Of a stretch of DNA of 64,000 bases, positions 47,230-60,381 are shown piece by piece. Both the position numbers and the translations under genes were made by a program. The notes below the pieces were generated by a model that was not told the origin of the DNA, did not search any database, and worked only from the letters and a program-made list of their open reading frames with translations. The stretch's first letter is position 1, and each line of letters starts with the position of its first letter. Source of the DNA: Eonycteris spelaea (Eukaryota > Chordata > Mammalia > Chiroptera > Pteropodidae); NCBI GenBank assembly GCA_003508835.1, contig PUFA01000211.1, forward strand, positions 1,736,001-1,800,000. Direction: 5' to 3'.

Positions 47230-50200
47230 AGATGGGCCAGAGGGAAAACCCACAAAAGCCAACCAAAATAAAGAAAACAGAAACACATGGGCAAGGAAGC
47301 AATGGAAACACTGAGCTACCAGAAAGCAAAAAGATAAAAATGGCTCTAAGAAGACCTCATATTTCAAAAATCACCCTAAATGTAAATGAACTGAACTCAC
47401 TAATAAAAAGGCACAGAGTTGCAGAATGGATCAAAAAAAAAAACCCAACCATATGCTGCCTCCAGGAGACACATCTCAGCTCCAAAGACAAATATAGACT
47501 CAAAGTGAAAGGGAGGAAAATGAGATTTCAAGCAAATGGCATTCAGAGAAAAGCAGGACTGGCAGTACTAGTATCAGATGAAATAGACTTCAAAATAAAA
47601 AAGGTAAAGAAAGATACTGAGGGACACTTCATAATGATAAAGGGAACCATGCACCAAGAAGAAATAACACTTATTAATATCCCAATCAGTGAGCCCTAAA
47701 ATATGTAAAGCAATTACTAACAGAACTAAAGGGAGAAATAGACCAAAACACCATCGTAGTAGGGTACCTAAATACCCTACTGTTGGATAGGGACAGATCA
47801 TCCAAACAGAAAATCAATAAGGAAATAACATCCTTAAATGATACTCTAGTCCAACTAGACATAATTGACATATACAGAGCCTTTCATCCCAAAACAGTTG
47901 CTTATACATTTTCTCTAGTACACAGGGAACATTCTTAAGGATTGACCACATGCTGGGACACAGAAAGCCTCAACAAATATAAAAGGGTTGAAATCATACC
48001 AGCCATCTTCTCTGACCATAATGCTTTGAAACTAGATATCAACTGCAGAAAGAAATCAGAAAGAACCACAAATACATGGAGATTAAACAACATGCTACTG
48101 AGAATAACTGGGTCAGAGAAGAAAAGAAAGAGATATCAAGAAATACATAGAAACAAATGATAATGATAGTACGATATATCAAACTTTTGGGATATGGCAA
48201 AGCGGTCATAAGAGGAAAGTTAATATCATTACAGGCTCTAAAAATAAGAACAAGCCCAAATAAATAACCTAACACTTCATCTTAAAAAAAAATAGGAAAG
48301 GAAGACAAAATGAAGCCTAAAGTCAGCAGAATGAAAGAAATCATCAAAATTACAATAGAAATAAATGAAATTGAAAACAAAAGAACAATAGAAAAAAATA
48401 AATGCAACAAACAGCTATTTCTTTGAGAAGGTTAATAAAATTGACAAACCCCTGCCTAGACTCACTAAAGAAAAAAAAGAAAGGAGACAAATCAACAAAA
48501 TCAGGATGAAAGAAAACATTACAACCGATAGCAGAAATACAAAGGATCATACAAGAATACTATGAAAAAGTAAATAACACCAAATTTAATAACCCTGAAG
48601 AAATGGATCAGTACTTTGAAAAATATAACCTTCCTATACTGAATTAAGAATATCTGGAAAATCTAAATAGACCTATCAGCAGTATTGAAATTCAAACAAT
48701 CATTAAAAAACTTACCAAAAAGTGAAAGTGCAGGACCATATGGCTTCATCAGTAAATTCTACCTAACATTCAAAGAAGATTTAATACCTATTCTCCTCAA
48801 AACTCTTCCAAAAATCGAAGAGGAGGCAATACTTCCCGACTCATTTTATGGGGCCAATATTACTCTGACACCAAAACTTGGTAAGGATAACACACAAAAA
48901 ACAAACTACAGACCATTTCTCTCATGAACAGAGATGCAAAAATTCCAAATAAGATACTAGTGAACCGAATATAGCAACATATTAAAAAGTTATGCACCAC
49001 GATCAAGTGGGCTTCATCTCAGAAGCACAGGTATGGTTCAACATACAAAATTGAATAAATGGTATACCACATAAACAAATTAAAAATAAGAATCATATGT
49101 ACATATCAATAGATGCAGATAAAGCTTCAACAAGATACAGCATCATTTATGATCAAAACACTTAACAAAATCAGGATAGAAGGAAAATACCTTAACATAA
49201 TAACGGCCATCTAAACACACCCTTAGCCAAAAAAAAAAACTTCCCTCTAAGATCAGGAACAAGACAAGGCTGTCCACTATCATTACTGTTATTCGATATA
49301 ACATTGGAGGTCCTAGCGAGTGCAATCAGACAAGAGAAAGATATGAAAGAAGTCAACTGTCACTATTTGCAGATGACATGATTCTCTATATAGAAAACCC
49401 TAAAGACTCCACAAGAACACTACTAGAAACAATAAGCAAATACAGTAAAGTTCTGGATACAAAATCAATGTTCAAAAATCCATAGCATTCCTATACTCTA
49501 AAAAAAGTGTCAGAAAAGAAGTGGAAAAAATAATTCCTTTTGCAATTGCAACAAAAAGAATAAAATACCTAGGAATAAATTTAATGAAACAACTGTGAAG
49601 GACCTATATAATGAAAACTATAAGACCCTATTAAAAGAAATGAAGAAGATACAAAGAAATGGAAAAGATATTCCATGTTCTTGGATTGGAAGAATCAACA
49701 TAGTTAAAATGACCATATTACCTAAAGCATTATACAGATTTAATGCAATCCCATCAAAATCCCATTGCATTTTTAAAGAAATAGAACAAAAAATCATCAG
49801 ATTTGTATGGAAGCACAAAAGACCCCAAATTGCCAAAGCCATCCTGAGAAAAAAGAACGAGGCTGGAGGCATCACTTACCCTGACTTCAAATTATACTAC
49901 AAAGCAACAGTAATAAACAGCATGGTATTGGCAGAAAACAGACACACAGACCAGTGGAACAGAATCGAGAGTCCAGAAGTAAACCCATTTATATGGGCAA
50001 ATAATTTTTGACAAAAGCCAAAAACATACAGTGGAGAAAGGAAAGCCTCTTCAATAAATGGTGCTGGGAAAACTGGAAAGCCACCTGCAAAAGAATGAAA
50101 CTAGACTGTTGTCTATCACCACACACCAAAATTAACTCAAAATGGATTAAGGACCTGAATATAAGACCTGAAACAATAAAATGCATAGAAGAAAACATAG

Positions 50201-50960
50201 GAACTAAACTCAAGGACCTTGGACTTAAAGAGGATTTTATGAATTTGACCTCAAAGGCAAAAAGTAAAAGCAAAAATAAATGAATGGGACTACATCAAAC
50301 TAAAAAGCTTCTGCTCAGCAAAAGAAACCATCAACAAGGTAAAGAGACAACCATCCGAATGGGAAAATATATTTGAAAGCAACACTCCAATAAGGGCCTA
50401 ATATCCAAAATATACAAAGAACTCATATAACTCAATAACAACAACAAAAAACAAAACAATCCAATTAAAAATGGCCAGAGGACCTGAGCAGACACTTCAT
50501 CCTAGAGGACATACAATGGCCAACAAACATATTGAAAAGATACTCAACATGGCTAGCTATTAGGGAAATGCAAATCTAAACCACAATGAGATACCATCTC
50601 ACACCTGTTAGAATAACTATAATCACAGGACAAGTAATAACAAATGTTATTACTTGCGGAGAAAAAGGAACCCTCAAACACTACTGGTGGGACTGCAAAT
50701 TGGTACAGCTACTATGGAAAACTGTATGGCACTTCCTCAAGAAAAACTAAGAATTGATCTTACCACATGATCCCGCATTCCTCTACTGGATATTTACCCC
50801 AAATACTTGAAAACCCATACCCAAAAAGATATTTGTACACCAATGTTCATCGCAGCATTATTCACAGTGGCCAGGACATGGAAGCACAGAAGTGTCCTAC
50901 AATAGATGATTGGCGAAAGAAGCTGTGGTACATATTACAATGGAATATGACTCAGCCATA
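47230..50960 (+). pseudogene. L1 ORF2 remnant, sense copy (endonuclease, reverse transcriptase, C-terminal part)
   Basis: The frame at 47232-47699 holds the start of the AP-type endonuclease, with the conserved LNVNELNSLIKRHRVAEW and CLQETHLSSKD segments, the latter carrying the catalytic Glu region. Reverse transcriptase begins near 48690 (SESAGPYGFISKFY). The catalytic F-A-D-D motif is intact at 49366-49377. The post-RT region is open at 49595-50011 ([32 protein letters not shown]). The domains lie in different frames with stops such as those near 47699, 48157 and 48927, so full-length ORF2 protein cannot be made. Confidence 0.88.
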
Positions 50961-51385
50961 AGAAGAGATGAAATACTGCCATTTGCGGACAACCATGGAT
51001 GGACCTCAAGAGAATCATGCTAAGTGAAATCAGTCAGACAGAGAAAAAGTTGAAAATCATATGATATCACTTATATGTGTGATATAAACCTAAAGCAAAA
51101 AAAGGAACAGGACAAACAAACAGAGACTCATGTACATGGACTATAGGCTAGTGGTTACCAGTGGACTTAGGACTAGTGGTTACTAGTGGAATGGGGGAAG
51201 AAGGGGGTGAAATACAGGATTTTGGGGGAGAGTGAAGCGGGTAAAGGGGATCAAATATATGTTAGCTGAACGAAATGGACTTTGGATGGTAAACATACAA
51301 TAGAATATACAGATGTCAAATGATAATGTACACCTAAAATTTATATAATTGTATTAAACTGTTACCCCAATAAACTTAAATAAAG

Positions 51386-52512
51386 AATTATTTCTATATT
51401 TTATTCTAGGAGTTATAAAACTCTTAAAATATAAAAACTATATATTTTAGTTATTACATTTAAGACTTTGATCTATTTTGAGTTAAGTTTTTGCATTTGG
51501 TTTTAAATAGCCTCCAACTTTATTCTTTTATATGTAAGCATTCTTGTTTTTTCAGCACCATTTATTTAATAGATTACTCTTTCTCCTACGACCTGTTTTG
51601 ACACTCTTGTCAGAAATCAGTTAACCATATTGTATCGGTTTATTTCTGACTCTCAATTCCATTTCAATGCTTTATATATCTATCTTATGGCAGTATCACA
51701 CAGTCTTGATTTCTGTAGGTTTGTAGTAATTTTTTGAAACTATGATGTGTTAGTCCTCCAACTTTGTACTTCCTTTCAACATTGTTTTGGCTATTTTCAG
51801 CCCCTTGCATTTCTGTATGAATTTTAGGATCAGGTATTAATTTTTATAGGGGAGCCAGAGAATTTTAAAAATCATTGGGATAACACGTTAATAAGATTAT
51901 ATAAATCTCAGGTGTATAAACTTTAATATGCTTTTTGTATAATCTATCATGTTCTCACTACCTGAAATCTAGATAGTGATTGCATTGAATCTGTAGATCA
52001 TTTTGGGCACTATTACCATCTTAACAATGTTAGGTTGTCTAATCCATGAACCCAAAACATCTTTTCATTTATTATGCTTCTTTTTTTAAATTTAGATCTA
52101 TCATTAGGTCTTCAAAGATGTTTTGTATTTTACAGTGTACAAAAATCTTCTACTTTTTTTTTGGTACAAATTTTCCCTACATATTTTATTTTTTTAATGC
52201 TGCCATAGATAAAATAATTTCTTAATTCCATTTTTTGATTGTTTTTTGCCTGTGTATAGAAATAGAATTGATTTTTGTATATTGAACTTTTATCCTCCAA
52301 TCTTGCTGAACTTGCTTATGAGACCTAATAATTTTCTTGTAGGTTCCTTAGGATTTCTATATACTAGATTATGTTATCTGCAAATATAATTTTACTTTTT
52401 CCTTTCCAATCTGGACACATTTTATTTTTTTTTTCTTGTTTAATTGCCCTGGTTAGGACCTCTAGTACAATGTTGAATAGAAGTGGTCAGAATAGATATC
52501 TTTGCTCTTTCC
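51386..52512 (-). mobile_element. Second old L1, antisense, last part
   Basis: This resumes the copy interrupted at 45151 (aggagttataaaactcttaa). It passes into ORF2, with tgcattgaatctgtagatca near 51982, and stops where a younger L1 3' end begins. Confidence 0.85.
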
Positions 52513-53095
52513 ACTTTCAATTATAGTTGACATACATATTTTATTCATTCAGGTGTACAAACATAGTGATTAGACATTTATATAACTTATGAAGTGATAA
52601 CCCTGGTAGGTCTAATTACCCATCTGATACCATATACAGTTATTATAATATTATTTAACTATATTCCCCTAAACTCTACTTTACATACCTGTGACTTTTT
52701 ATAACTGGCAATTTGCACATTCTTAATCCCTTTCATTTTTCACCCATCCGCTAAACCCCCTTCCCATCTGGCAATGATCAAATGTTCTCTGTATCTATAA
52801 GTTTCTTTTTGTTTTGTTTGTTCATTTATTTTGCTTTATAGATTCCACATATAAGTGAAATTATATTGTATTTTTCTTTTCTTTGTCTGAATGATTTCAC
52901 TTAGCATAATTCCCTCTAGTTTCATCCATGTCATTGCAAATGGCAAGATTTCACTCTTTTCTATGGCTGAATAATATTCCATTGTATATAGTGCCACCTC
53001 TTCTTTATCCATTTGTCTATCTTTGGGCTCTTAGGTTGTTTCCATATCTTGGCTATTGTAAATAATGCTGCAATAAACTAGGGATGCATATGTCT
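52513..53095 (-). mobile_element. 5'-truncated younger L1 3' end, antisense
   Basis: It starts with tcaattatagttgacataca, includes ccattgtatatagtgccacc, and ends at aaactagggatgcatatgtc. Its 3' UTR resembles the half-LINE copies and the sense L1 at 18680. Confidence 0.8.
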
Positions 53096-53830
53096 TTTTA
53101 ATTTAAATTAGTTCAAAACTCTATTTAAATTTGGCTATTGACTTGACATTGAGAGACAGAATTTTTCATTAGATTTACTGTCAATGCTTTTAATCCATCC
53201 ATACTTTAAACAATAAATTATATCTAGTATATTTTTTTTGCCTTCAAGCTTTTCAAGGGGAAAAATCCATGGAAAAATCATTAATGTTATAAATACATTG
53301 TCACTCAGTTGTGATAATTATTTCCTTGTATTCTAAAACTTTTTATTTTATAAGTTAGGTAAATTAGTTAATCAACCAGTTCTATCAGAAGTAAGAAATA
53401 ACAAAAAAATTTTTTTCCTTCAGCTATTTTTGTGTTCTTTGTAGCTCATAGTTTTGTTCTGTTTCATTTGTATTTGTCTGTAAGCTAAGCAAGGAGAGAG
53501 GAGAAAAAAGAGAGATGGAGAGGAGAGAGAGAGAGAGTGAAGAAGAAATTAACTCTCCATTTCCCGCATTTTCCCTGAGCATCTTCTTTGATTTTACTTA
53601 TGTATACTATGAATCTTCATGCCACCATCCCTTTTACTCCCATCCTCATTATAAGGAAGTTCTGAAACAAATTTGAAGCATATTGCTAATTATGTTGGTT
53701 ATAAATGCTTATTTTCTCATGCTTTTTAGAAAAATATTAACATAGGATATTAGAAAGCTACCCTTTACTGGAAAGAGAAGATTTGTGTGATAGGTATCAA
53801 TTTCTTCATAGGGAAAAAAGATCTGGATTA
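53096..53830. other. No gene recognised; (GA)n near 53505-53536
   Basis: AT-rich sequence. A purine run of gagagatggagaggagaga type lies at about 53496-53536. Confidence 0.5.
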
Positions 53831-53835
53831 ATAAT

Positions 53836-54040
53836 AGTGGTATTATATGTGCTAGGCACTGTCCAAAGTGATTTACATAGGCTGTACTCATCTAGTCCTC
53901 AGAACAATCGATGAAGTAGATATTATTACGATTGCCTCAGTCTACAATGAGGAAAAGCTGTGTCCCAGAGGTTAAGTGACTTGCCCAAGTTTACCTGGTT
54001 AAATGAATAGCAAGCTCCCGATTTCAATGCAGTGAACCAC
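53836..54040 (-). mobile_element. MIR SINE, antisense
   Basis: The text follows antisense MIR in order: tgtgctaggcactgtcc, a gaagtagatattattacgat middle, then gttaagtgacttgcccaagt and cgatttcaatgcag. Well preserved for a MIR. Confidence 0.92.
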
Positions 54041-54121
54041 CATGCTATTATCAAAGCCACCAACTACACAAAATACAAGTCATAAGATACACTTTCAAAT
54101 TGTTTCAGAACTTCTCAGCAG

Positions 54122-54186
54122 ACAAACAAAAACAAAAAAAACAAAAACACAACAAAAATAAACAATAAAAACAAGCAAACAAACAT
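54122..54186. repeat. A-rich (CAAAA)n tract
   Basis: Imperfect CAAAA/CAAA run of about 65 bp. Confidence 0.85.
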
Positions 54187-55910
54187 AAAGAAAGTCTGGT
54201 TATTTACAAAACTTACATGGCACATGTGATAAAAGTTAAGCAATTGTTCAAGGTAAGTATTACATTCCAAGGTAGTAGGACCTGGAAAAATTTCTTCTTC
54301 AGATATTTATAAAATTGATTCCAACATGATACTGTGAACAACATTTTTCATAACAACCTTACAGTGATAGTATGAAGCTTCTTTTTTTTCACATTGACGA
54401 ATCCTGAGAAGCAATATTCTTATGATTCTGACATGTGATTCTTCAGCATGTATGACATGATCAAGGATAGATTGTATATCCATTAGGTAAACAGATGGAT
54501 TCCATGTCATCTGAGGGATCCTGCATGAATATATGTTTTGAGACTGAAACTTTTGATAAGTATAGAATAGCAAATAATTTGATTTATCCTAGAATGGAAA
54601 TATTGTGTTATTGGTTAAAGAAGATCCTTGAATTTTTAACAAACTTAGCAGAGAGTAAGATTAATATCTTTCTATGTATGTCTGAGCAGAAGTGTTCTGG
54701 ACTTCACACAGAGGGTATCATCTTCTAAGGATCTTTCTTACTATAAAATTACCATGATTCTATGGAAGTGAAATAAAGTTTCAGGTTTTATAGAGTTCCA
54801 GTTTTCAGATCCTAGTGTCTTAATCAATTGATATAAGAGTATAGTGCCATATTTCTATGACAATGTTATTATGTGTAACAAAAAAAAAAAGTAGGTAGAA
54901 CAACTCTACAGCAGCTAAAGAGTAAATGCTTGGCCCATCAGGGGCTTCCTAGATCCTGCTCTATACTGTGGCCAGGTTGCTTTCTCAATGGTCAGTGACC
55001 AAATCAGGTTTAGGATATCATCCTTGAATGTATTATAATTTACCATATTGTTGGTAATATTTTACCTATTTATTAGAAAGTATTTTCCTGGTACACATAT
55101 ATTTTCAAAAGTCTTCTGACATATTTCTTTGAAATTTTATGGTATCTTGAGGAATCCATAGGTTATCATAAGAAATTGGTCTCTGAAGTTATTGCCGTAA
55201 TTTAATGTAATACTATATTAAATTATTGGTATATTGGAACATGTCCTGGACATAAAATCCAATTTATACACAAAATGTACTTGAACATAGACTTCATATT
55301 CTTCTCTATAGAGCAGAAACCATGATGTTTGGGTTGGAATTCATAGTTTATGTCGCTTTAATTCAGACCTTCAATGCATTTCTCTTTTGAATATGAAATA
55401 TTTTTTACTATAATTGTATATTACACTTCACTATTTTCCAATACTATTCTTTATATTCTTTGCTTATTTATCCATTCCTAACACACCTTATGTGTGTTTT
55501 TTCAGATATATCTATCATATTTTCTGTCTTTGACTAGCATTCTAGCATTTCATCTCACATTATTTAGTTAATTTTTATAATCTGACCTTCTGCATTTGTC
55601 CTCATACTGGATTCTAGATTTCATTTTTTTAGATAAACAATTTTGTTACAAAAATAAAAAGAAAGAAAAAACACTTGCAAATAAATAGAAGGGCTGAGAT
55701 CAGCCCATTTCTGCTCCTATGATGACATTTTTCTCCCACAGTTAATTTAGGTGAGAGGAAGGCAAGTACTTGACTGTTGATTTTACCATAAAATATGTGT
55801 CTATTGCAAGATTTTGTCTTATCTTCACCTCTATTTTTACCACTCTACTCTAAGCCACCAAATGTCTCATCTGGTCTTTCTGCTTCTTTCCTTTTCCCCA
55901 AAGCAGAGTG
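54187..55910. other. Single-copy-looking stretch, no gene recognised
   Basis: About 1.7 kb. Overlapping frames of 88 residues (minus, 54573-54307) and 77 residues (plus, 54495-54728) have no recognised domain and look like chance. Confidence 0.45.
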
Positions 55911-55914
55911 AGTT

Positions 55915-56470
55915 GTATAAGACATTAATCCATCAGTGAAGTAAAAATCCTTCAGTGTTTTCTCATATATCACATGAAAATGAAAATCCAAGCTCCTTTC
56001 TTTGGCCAGTAAGGCCATACATGATCTGGCCCTCCTTAAATTCTCTCATAGTTTTTAGCTCCAGCACAACCCCCTTTTTTTCTTATAATTCTCCAAGCTT
56101 ATTCCTTTATCAAAACCCATTGTGTGTGTTGTTCCTCTGTCTAACATCCTGGTTAGACACATTTTCTAGCTTTCAAGTTTTATCTAATGTTCATATCTTC
56201 CAAGACCTCTTAATCTCAGGTAGGTTCCTACCCCTAACTCACAAGTCATCTTCATCACGTTGCCTTATTTTCTTCCTACTACTTAAGACTGTATATAATT
56301 TCCCTTTTGCTTTATTTATATTTGCTCACTAAATTAGATGCAAGTTCTATAAATGAGAATTCTCATCTATTTTTGTTGACAGCTATTTAACTAGCAGTCG
56401 ACAGTGTTTATTATGTGACAGGTATATGATAAATATTTGTTGAATTAACTAATTAATTGATGAATTAATT
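55915..56470 (+). mobile_element. L2 LINE 3' end, sense
   Basis: The order is that of the L2 3' part. ggccatacatgatctggccc lies at about 56011, then cctcttaatctcagg, the poly-pyrimidine middle, and the end gataaatatttgttgaatta at 56428. The 125-residue frame at 55955-56332 is a fragment of the old L2 reading frame or chance, with no catalytic motif. Confidence 0.9.
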
Positions 56471-57985
56471 TCAGTGTTGTTAGTTCATACTCCAGTCTCT
56501 TTGGCAAAAGAGTGTATCTTGTCTTTGTATGAGTTTGCTCAAGTTTTAGTTGTTTCCAATTAAGTTTAGATCAAGAGAGATTCATTTTCCCCCAAAGGAT
56601 TACCCCATTTTAACCAGTAGATGAAGAATATCCAGCTTTACTTTAGGATTAAAATGCCACATCACAATTAGCTAAAGAAAGTGGCTAAATCTAGCTACTG
56701 AATAATTTGTCCTTCGTAGGAAAATTTTAGGCACGTATTTTACTTCTATAGATGCTGACAAGCATTTTATTTTATAGAATAAAAGGCATCTGCCTGGGGT
56801 AAAAGCAAAGGGCCATGTCTTTGTAGCCCTTTTCTTTCTGTTTTGGAAAGAATTTCTTTTTAGCTATTCTGTGTCATGGGAATGTTGAATTTTCTGTTGA
56901 AAGCTAGGGCTTTGGTTTCCTTGATGTTCTTGTGCTTGGAGTTTTGTTTATTTTGTGTTTTTGGAAGAAACATTACCATGGTTACATCTGTTCCTTCTAC
57001 CACCCTTGAAAAAAACTGATGACAAGTAGAGTAATCTGATTCCTGGATTACTACACAGATGTCTTTTTGTCTGTCTACATATGAAACTCTTGTGCAAGTT
57101 CCATTTTCATGCATTTAGTCCTTTTGAATGCTTTTTTTTTTAAATTAAGCTTGTTTTAATTGGGCCATTTAAACAGGGGAATGGCCTATATTATGTTAAT
57201 GATCTGCAGTCCCATGCAAGATGAATTTAGAGGTACAGTACATAAAGGGAGAAATTGTTTCGGAGCAAACTAAATAGCAGCTTTGGGCAGTAATCACACA
57301 CGTGTGAAGAATCAGTGTATTCAGAAAGAATACATTTAAAAGAGTGTTTTGTTTTTTAAATATAGAGCTTCATGTAAAATATTATAATAAACATATGTAC
57401 TTTTTACTGACATGAAGCAGTAAAACTTACTTTTTCTTAGAACAATTTGTATGCTTATAGCTACTTTCAAGCCTAGCCTAACAATGCACACAATCTAGTA
57501 CTTTCATAATGTTGCAAAGCATTTGCACAAAACATGTTCGAATTTACACTTATGAGATAATTTCAAGTAAGATGAAGGAGCTGGAGAAGTTCCTTCTGAG
57601 AATGAAGTACCGTCTATGTTATAAAAAGATAGTGCAGCCTTTTGTTTTTTTCTGAGTTAAAGTAGTGGTTAATTTGTATTACATTCTCAATGAGTATATG
57701 AAAAATTTAATTGAATTTAAGTCCTGTATGTAGACAGCTTGGCTGGAGGTTTATTTTTTATTTAAAATGACTTGCAATCTGCTGTCTGCTTCCATTTTGC
57801 TTGGGTTTTAGATCCTATCTCTTGTTCCTTATTAGAGACTACTTTTTATACTTTAGTATCTCCTCTTCTTCCCTGACTTATTTCAATTATAAATTGTAAC
57901 TAATATATAATTATTATTAATTTATAAAATTTTTTTGTTTAAACATGAATATGATACCCAAGGAGAAAAACTCTATAACCTTAGC
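56471..57985. other. Single-copy-looking stretch, no gene recognised
   Basis: About 1.5 kb. An 84-residue minus-strand frame at 57114-56860 has no recognised domain. A T run lies near 57131. Confidence 0.45.
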
Positions 57986-57989
57986 CTCT

Positions 57990-58192
57990 AGAGATAGATA
58001 TTTTTATGAGTATATTTACATATATACCACATTTTTTTTACATAAAAGGGATAATACTATACCAAATTATTGTACAACTTGTTTTTGTACATATCTTGAA
58101 TTTCCATAATAGAATTTATAGATATTCTTTATTATTTTGTAATTCTGGTTTTATCTGTAACCATCATTATAGATACTGTATGTTTTGCTTTC
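57990..58192 (-). mobile_element. Old L1 3' region, antisense, first part
   Basis: AT-rich antisense L1M-like text, interrupted by a short L1 insertion. Confidence 0.5.
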
Positions 58193-58353
58193 TTTTTTTT
58201 AAATTTTAATTTAATTTTTCAATTAGAGTTAACATCAATATTATTTTATATTAATTTCAGGTGTATATAAGTGGTTGGACATTTATATAATTTTACAAAC
58301 CAATCCCCTCAATTAATCTAGTACCCTTCTGGCACTATACATAGTTATTACAA
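58193..58353 (-). mobile_element. Short 5'-truncated L1 3' end, antisense, with target duplication
   Basis: The 161-bp insert contains ttaatttcaggtgtatataa and ggcactatacatagttatta, an antisense young L1 3' UTR with its tail as a T run at the left. Flanks tgttttgctttc (58181-58192) and tgtttgctttc (58354-58364) are a near-perfect duplication. Confidence 0.85.
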
Positions 58354-58590
58354 TGTTTGCTTTCTTGAATGAGTATTTCAGTAGATAAATTCCTGGAAGT
58401 GAAATTGTGGGGGCAAGAGGGTGTGAACATTTTAAATTTAATAAAAATCAATAAATTACCTTAAAAAGCATACCAATTTACGCTCCATTAAAATGTAAAA
58501 GGGTGATTTTTTTTTTTTTTTTTTTTTTTGCTACCTTCTTACTAGCTTAGGGCATTAGCAATTTTTTTAAATCTTCTGCCAGGCTGATAG
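58354..58590 (-). mobile_element. Old L1 3' region, antisense, second part
   Basis: Text such as tcctggaagtgaaattgtgg and the tctgccaggctgataggtat end is antisense L1M. A T run of about 22 bases lies at 58508-58529. Confidence 0.7.
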
Positions 58591-58596
58591 GTATTG

Positions 58597-59087
58597 ATGG
58601 GGTTCAGGATACACTACTCAAAGATATGGAACCTTGGCATATTGAATATTTTAAGCTGAAGGAGTTTGAGAAAATGGCAGAAGCAGGGCACTTCGACCTC
58701 CCCCCTGCCCTTCTCCCTGGAAATGTCATAAAACCCCCTGTGAGAGGTGCCCTTCCTATACTCAGAGGAAAACTCAGAGGAAAAGATCATTCTTTCTCCT
58801 GAACAAGCAGACTCCAGGAAGAATCTGAAACAACAGACCTTGCTAAGTTTCCCCAGTTATACTATACTTACAGTATCATATCTTTCTGTGACTTTCCACT
58901 CTTCATTAAACCAGTATAAAAAAAGAACACACAAGTTTAACCATTTCTTTGGGTCCTCATTTTCTTATGAGGCTTGCATATCACATAATATTTAGATAAA
59001 TTTGTATGTTTTTCTCCTGTTAATCTGTCTTTGACAGTTTCTGACCCAGTAGGGACTCTAAGAGGGTCAAGGAAAACTTTTCTTTTG
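58597..59087 (+). mobile_element. ERV LTR (solo), sense
   Basis: This block of about 490 bp starts tgatggggttcaggatacac and has ttggcatattgaatatttta, a TATA-like agtataaaaaaag near 58914, an aataaatt-type signal zone near 58995, and gacccagtagggactctaag near the end. I recognise an ERV1-type eutherian LTR but not its name. It splits an antisense old L1, and no exact target duplication was confirmed. Confidence 0.65.
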
Positions 59088-59089
59088 CA

Positions 59090-59275
59090 TAAAATAAAAT
59101 CATATGTTTGTATTTTTTTAATTTTGTGTTTCTCTTAGTAGGTTATACATTTTTCATATGATTATTATCAGTGTCATTTCTACTTATTCAAGCCCATCAT
59201 TCACATACTTTGTTCTTTTAAAAACATGCATTGTTTTTTCTTATGAATTTATAGTAACTGCTTTTGTCAAATATT
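59090..59275 (-). mobile_element. Old L1 3' region, antisense, third part
   Basis: The antisense text resumes (ttaattttgtgtttctctta; acatttttcatatg) after the LTR. Confidence 0.6.
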
Positions 59276-59287
59276 GCAGATCTTTTC

Positions 59288-59495
59288 CCCTGCATTTATT
59301 GAATGCTTTCTACATGCCAGTCCCTGTTATCTACTTTACACATATTATTTCCATTTAATTTACACATCAATCATTGTGGAATATAGGTATTGTTCTAGTT
59401 TTTCATATAAGGAAGATTGGAGTTCAGAGAGATCAAGGAATTTGCCTAAATTCATAGTTAATTTTAGAGCTGGCCTTCAAACAGGCCTCACTGAC
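59288..59495 (-). mobile_element. MIR SINE, antisense
   Basis: Order as in antisense MIR: catttattgaatgctttcta, then gtggaatataggtattgttc, then gagttcagagagatcaagga and agctggccttcaaa. Confidence 0.88.
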
Positions 59496-59499
59496 AACT

Positions 59500-60379
59500 A
59501 AAGGCACATGCAAGCTATAATTAATTCATCACCTTCCAGATTGTCTTTTTATTTTTAACATTATGAAGGATTTCTGTTTGTTGGCAGTTTTTAAATTGTT
59601 AAGAAGTTTTAAATTGTTAAGCAGTCCAAATCTCTTGCGGCTTCTGGGTTTCCTGCCATGCTTATAAAAAATTTCTCTACTCCAAAAATTATAAAAATAT
59701 TTTAACAGTTTGTTTCTTGTAATACTTTGTATTTCAGTTTTTTAAAAGTCTTCCTATGGGTACCCAATAGGCACCAATGAATGATAGTCACTGTTATAGC
59801 TAGACCATCATCACTGGTGCCAATACGAAAAACAGCCAGAAAACATAGTGGTTGTTTTGTGGTTTATGTTGTTCCTTGGAAAATCTTGATTCAGGTCTCT
59901 TTATCTCTGCAGACTTTATAGTATTAGATGATACTCTATAGGCAGAGTGCTTGGAAAATGTCTTGTGTGCCGGAGGAAAAAGAGCAAATCTCACTAAGGG
60001 AGCTAGTTGGGGCTCCTGAGTGGATTGATGCATATAAGAACTGTGGAAAGAAGCAAAGCTAAGTATCCAAGAATAGAGTTGTTGTTACACACATTCTCAA
60101 GAGTGAAGACTGGGTAGGAGAGACTGGTAGAAGGGGAGGAGTTGAGGTGTGATGGTCACAGAAGAGAATGAGATTAGCATCAAGTTTAGTCAAAGTTGAA
60201 TTTGAGGACAAGCCAATTACAAATAAAGCAAGTAGGGCAAGACACTAGATACAGAACCTGTAGCCTAGATTCTGTGTGGATTTAAAGGAATCAGAGGAAA
60301 GCATGAACCTGAAGAGGACAACCTACTCATTTTTAGGTGAGAATCTCATTTCTTTTCTCTTTTCTTTACTCTTTTTTCT

Positions 60380-60380
<1 letters not shown>
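59500..60380. other. Single-copy-looking stretch, no gene recognised
   Basis: No nameable repeat. A 77-residue minus-strand frame at 60033-59800 lacks a recognised domain. Confidence 0.45.

Positions 60381-60381
<1 letters not shown>

Larger units (their letters stand above)
45152..51385 (+). mobile_element. Near-full-length L1, sense, inactivated
   Basis: This is a 6.2-kb L1 with 5' UTR, ORF1, ORF2, 3' UTR and an A-rich end (ccccaataaacttaaataaa). It is inserted in an older antisense L1 whose text stops at 45151 and resumes at 51386. Similar AT-rich flanks (aaatttatttat before, gaattatttctat after) are a likely target duplication. ORF1 and ORF2 contain several frameshifts and stops, so it is dead, but it is less decayed than the old L1s around it. 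Confidence 0.93.

Noticed and set aside
47135..47367. Hydrophobic minus-strand frames near the sense L1
   Set aside because: They are antisense readings of L1 ORF2 and of the region between its two ORFs.
55955..56332. 125-residue open frame as a possible gene
   Set aside because: It lies within an L2 LINE 3' end and shows no domain.
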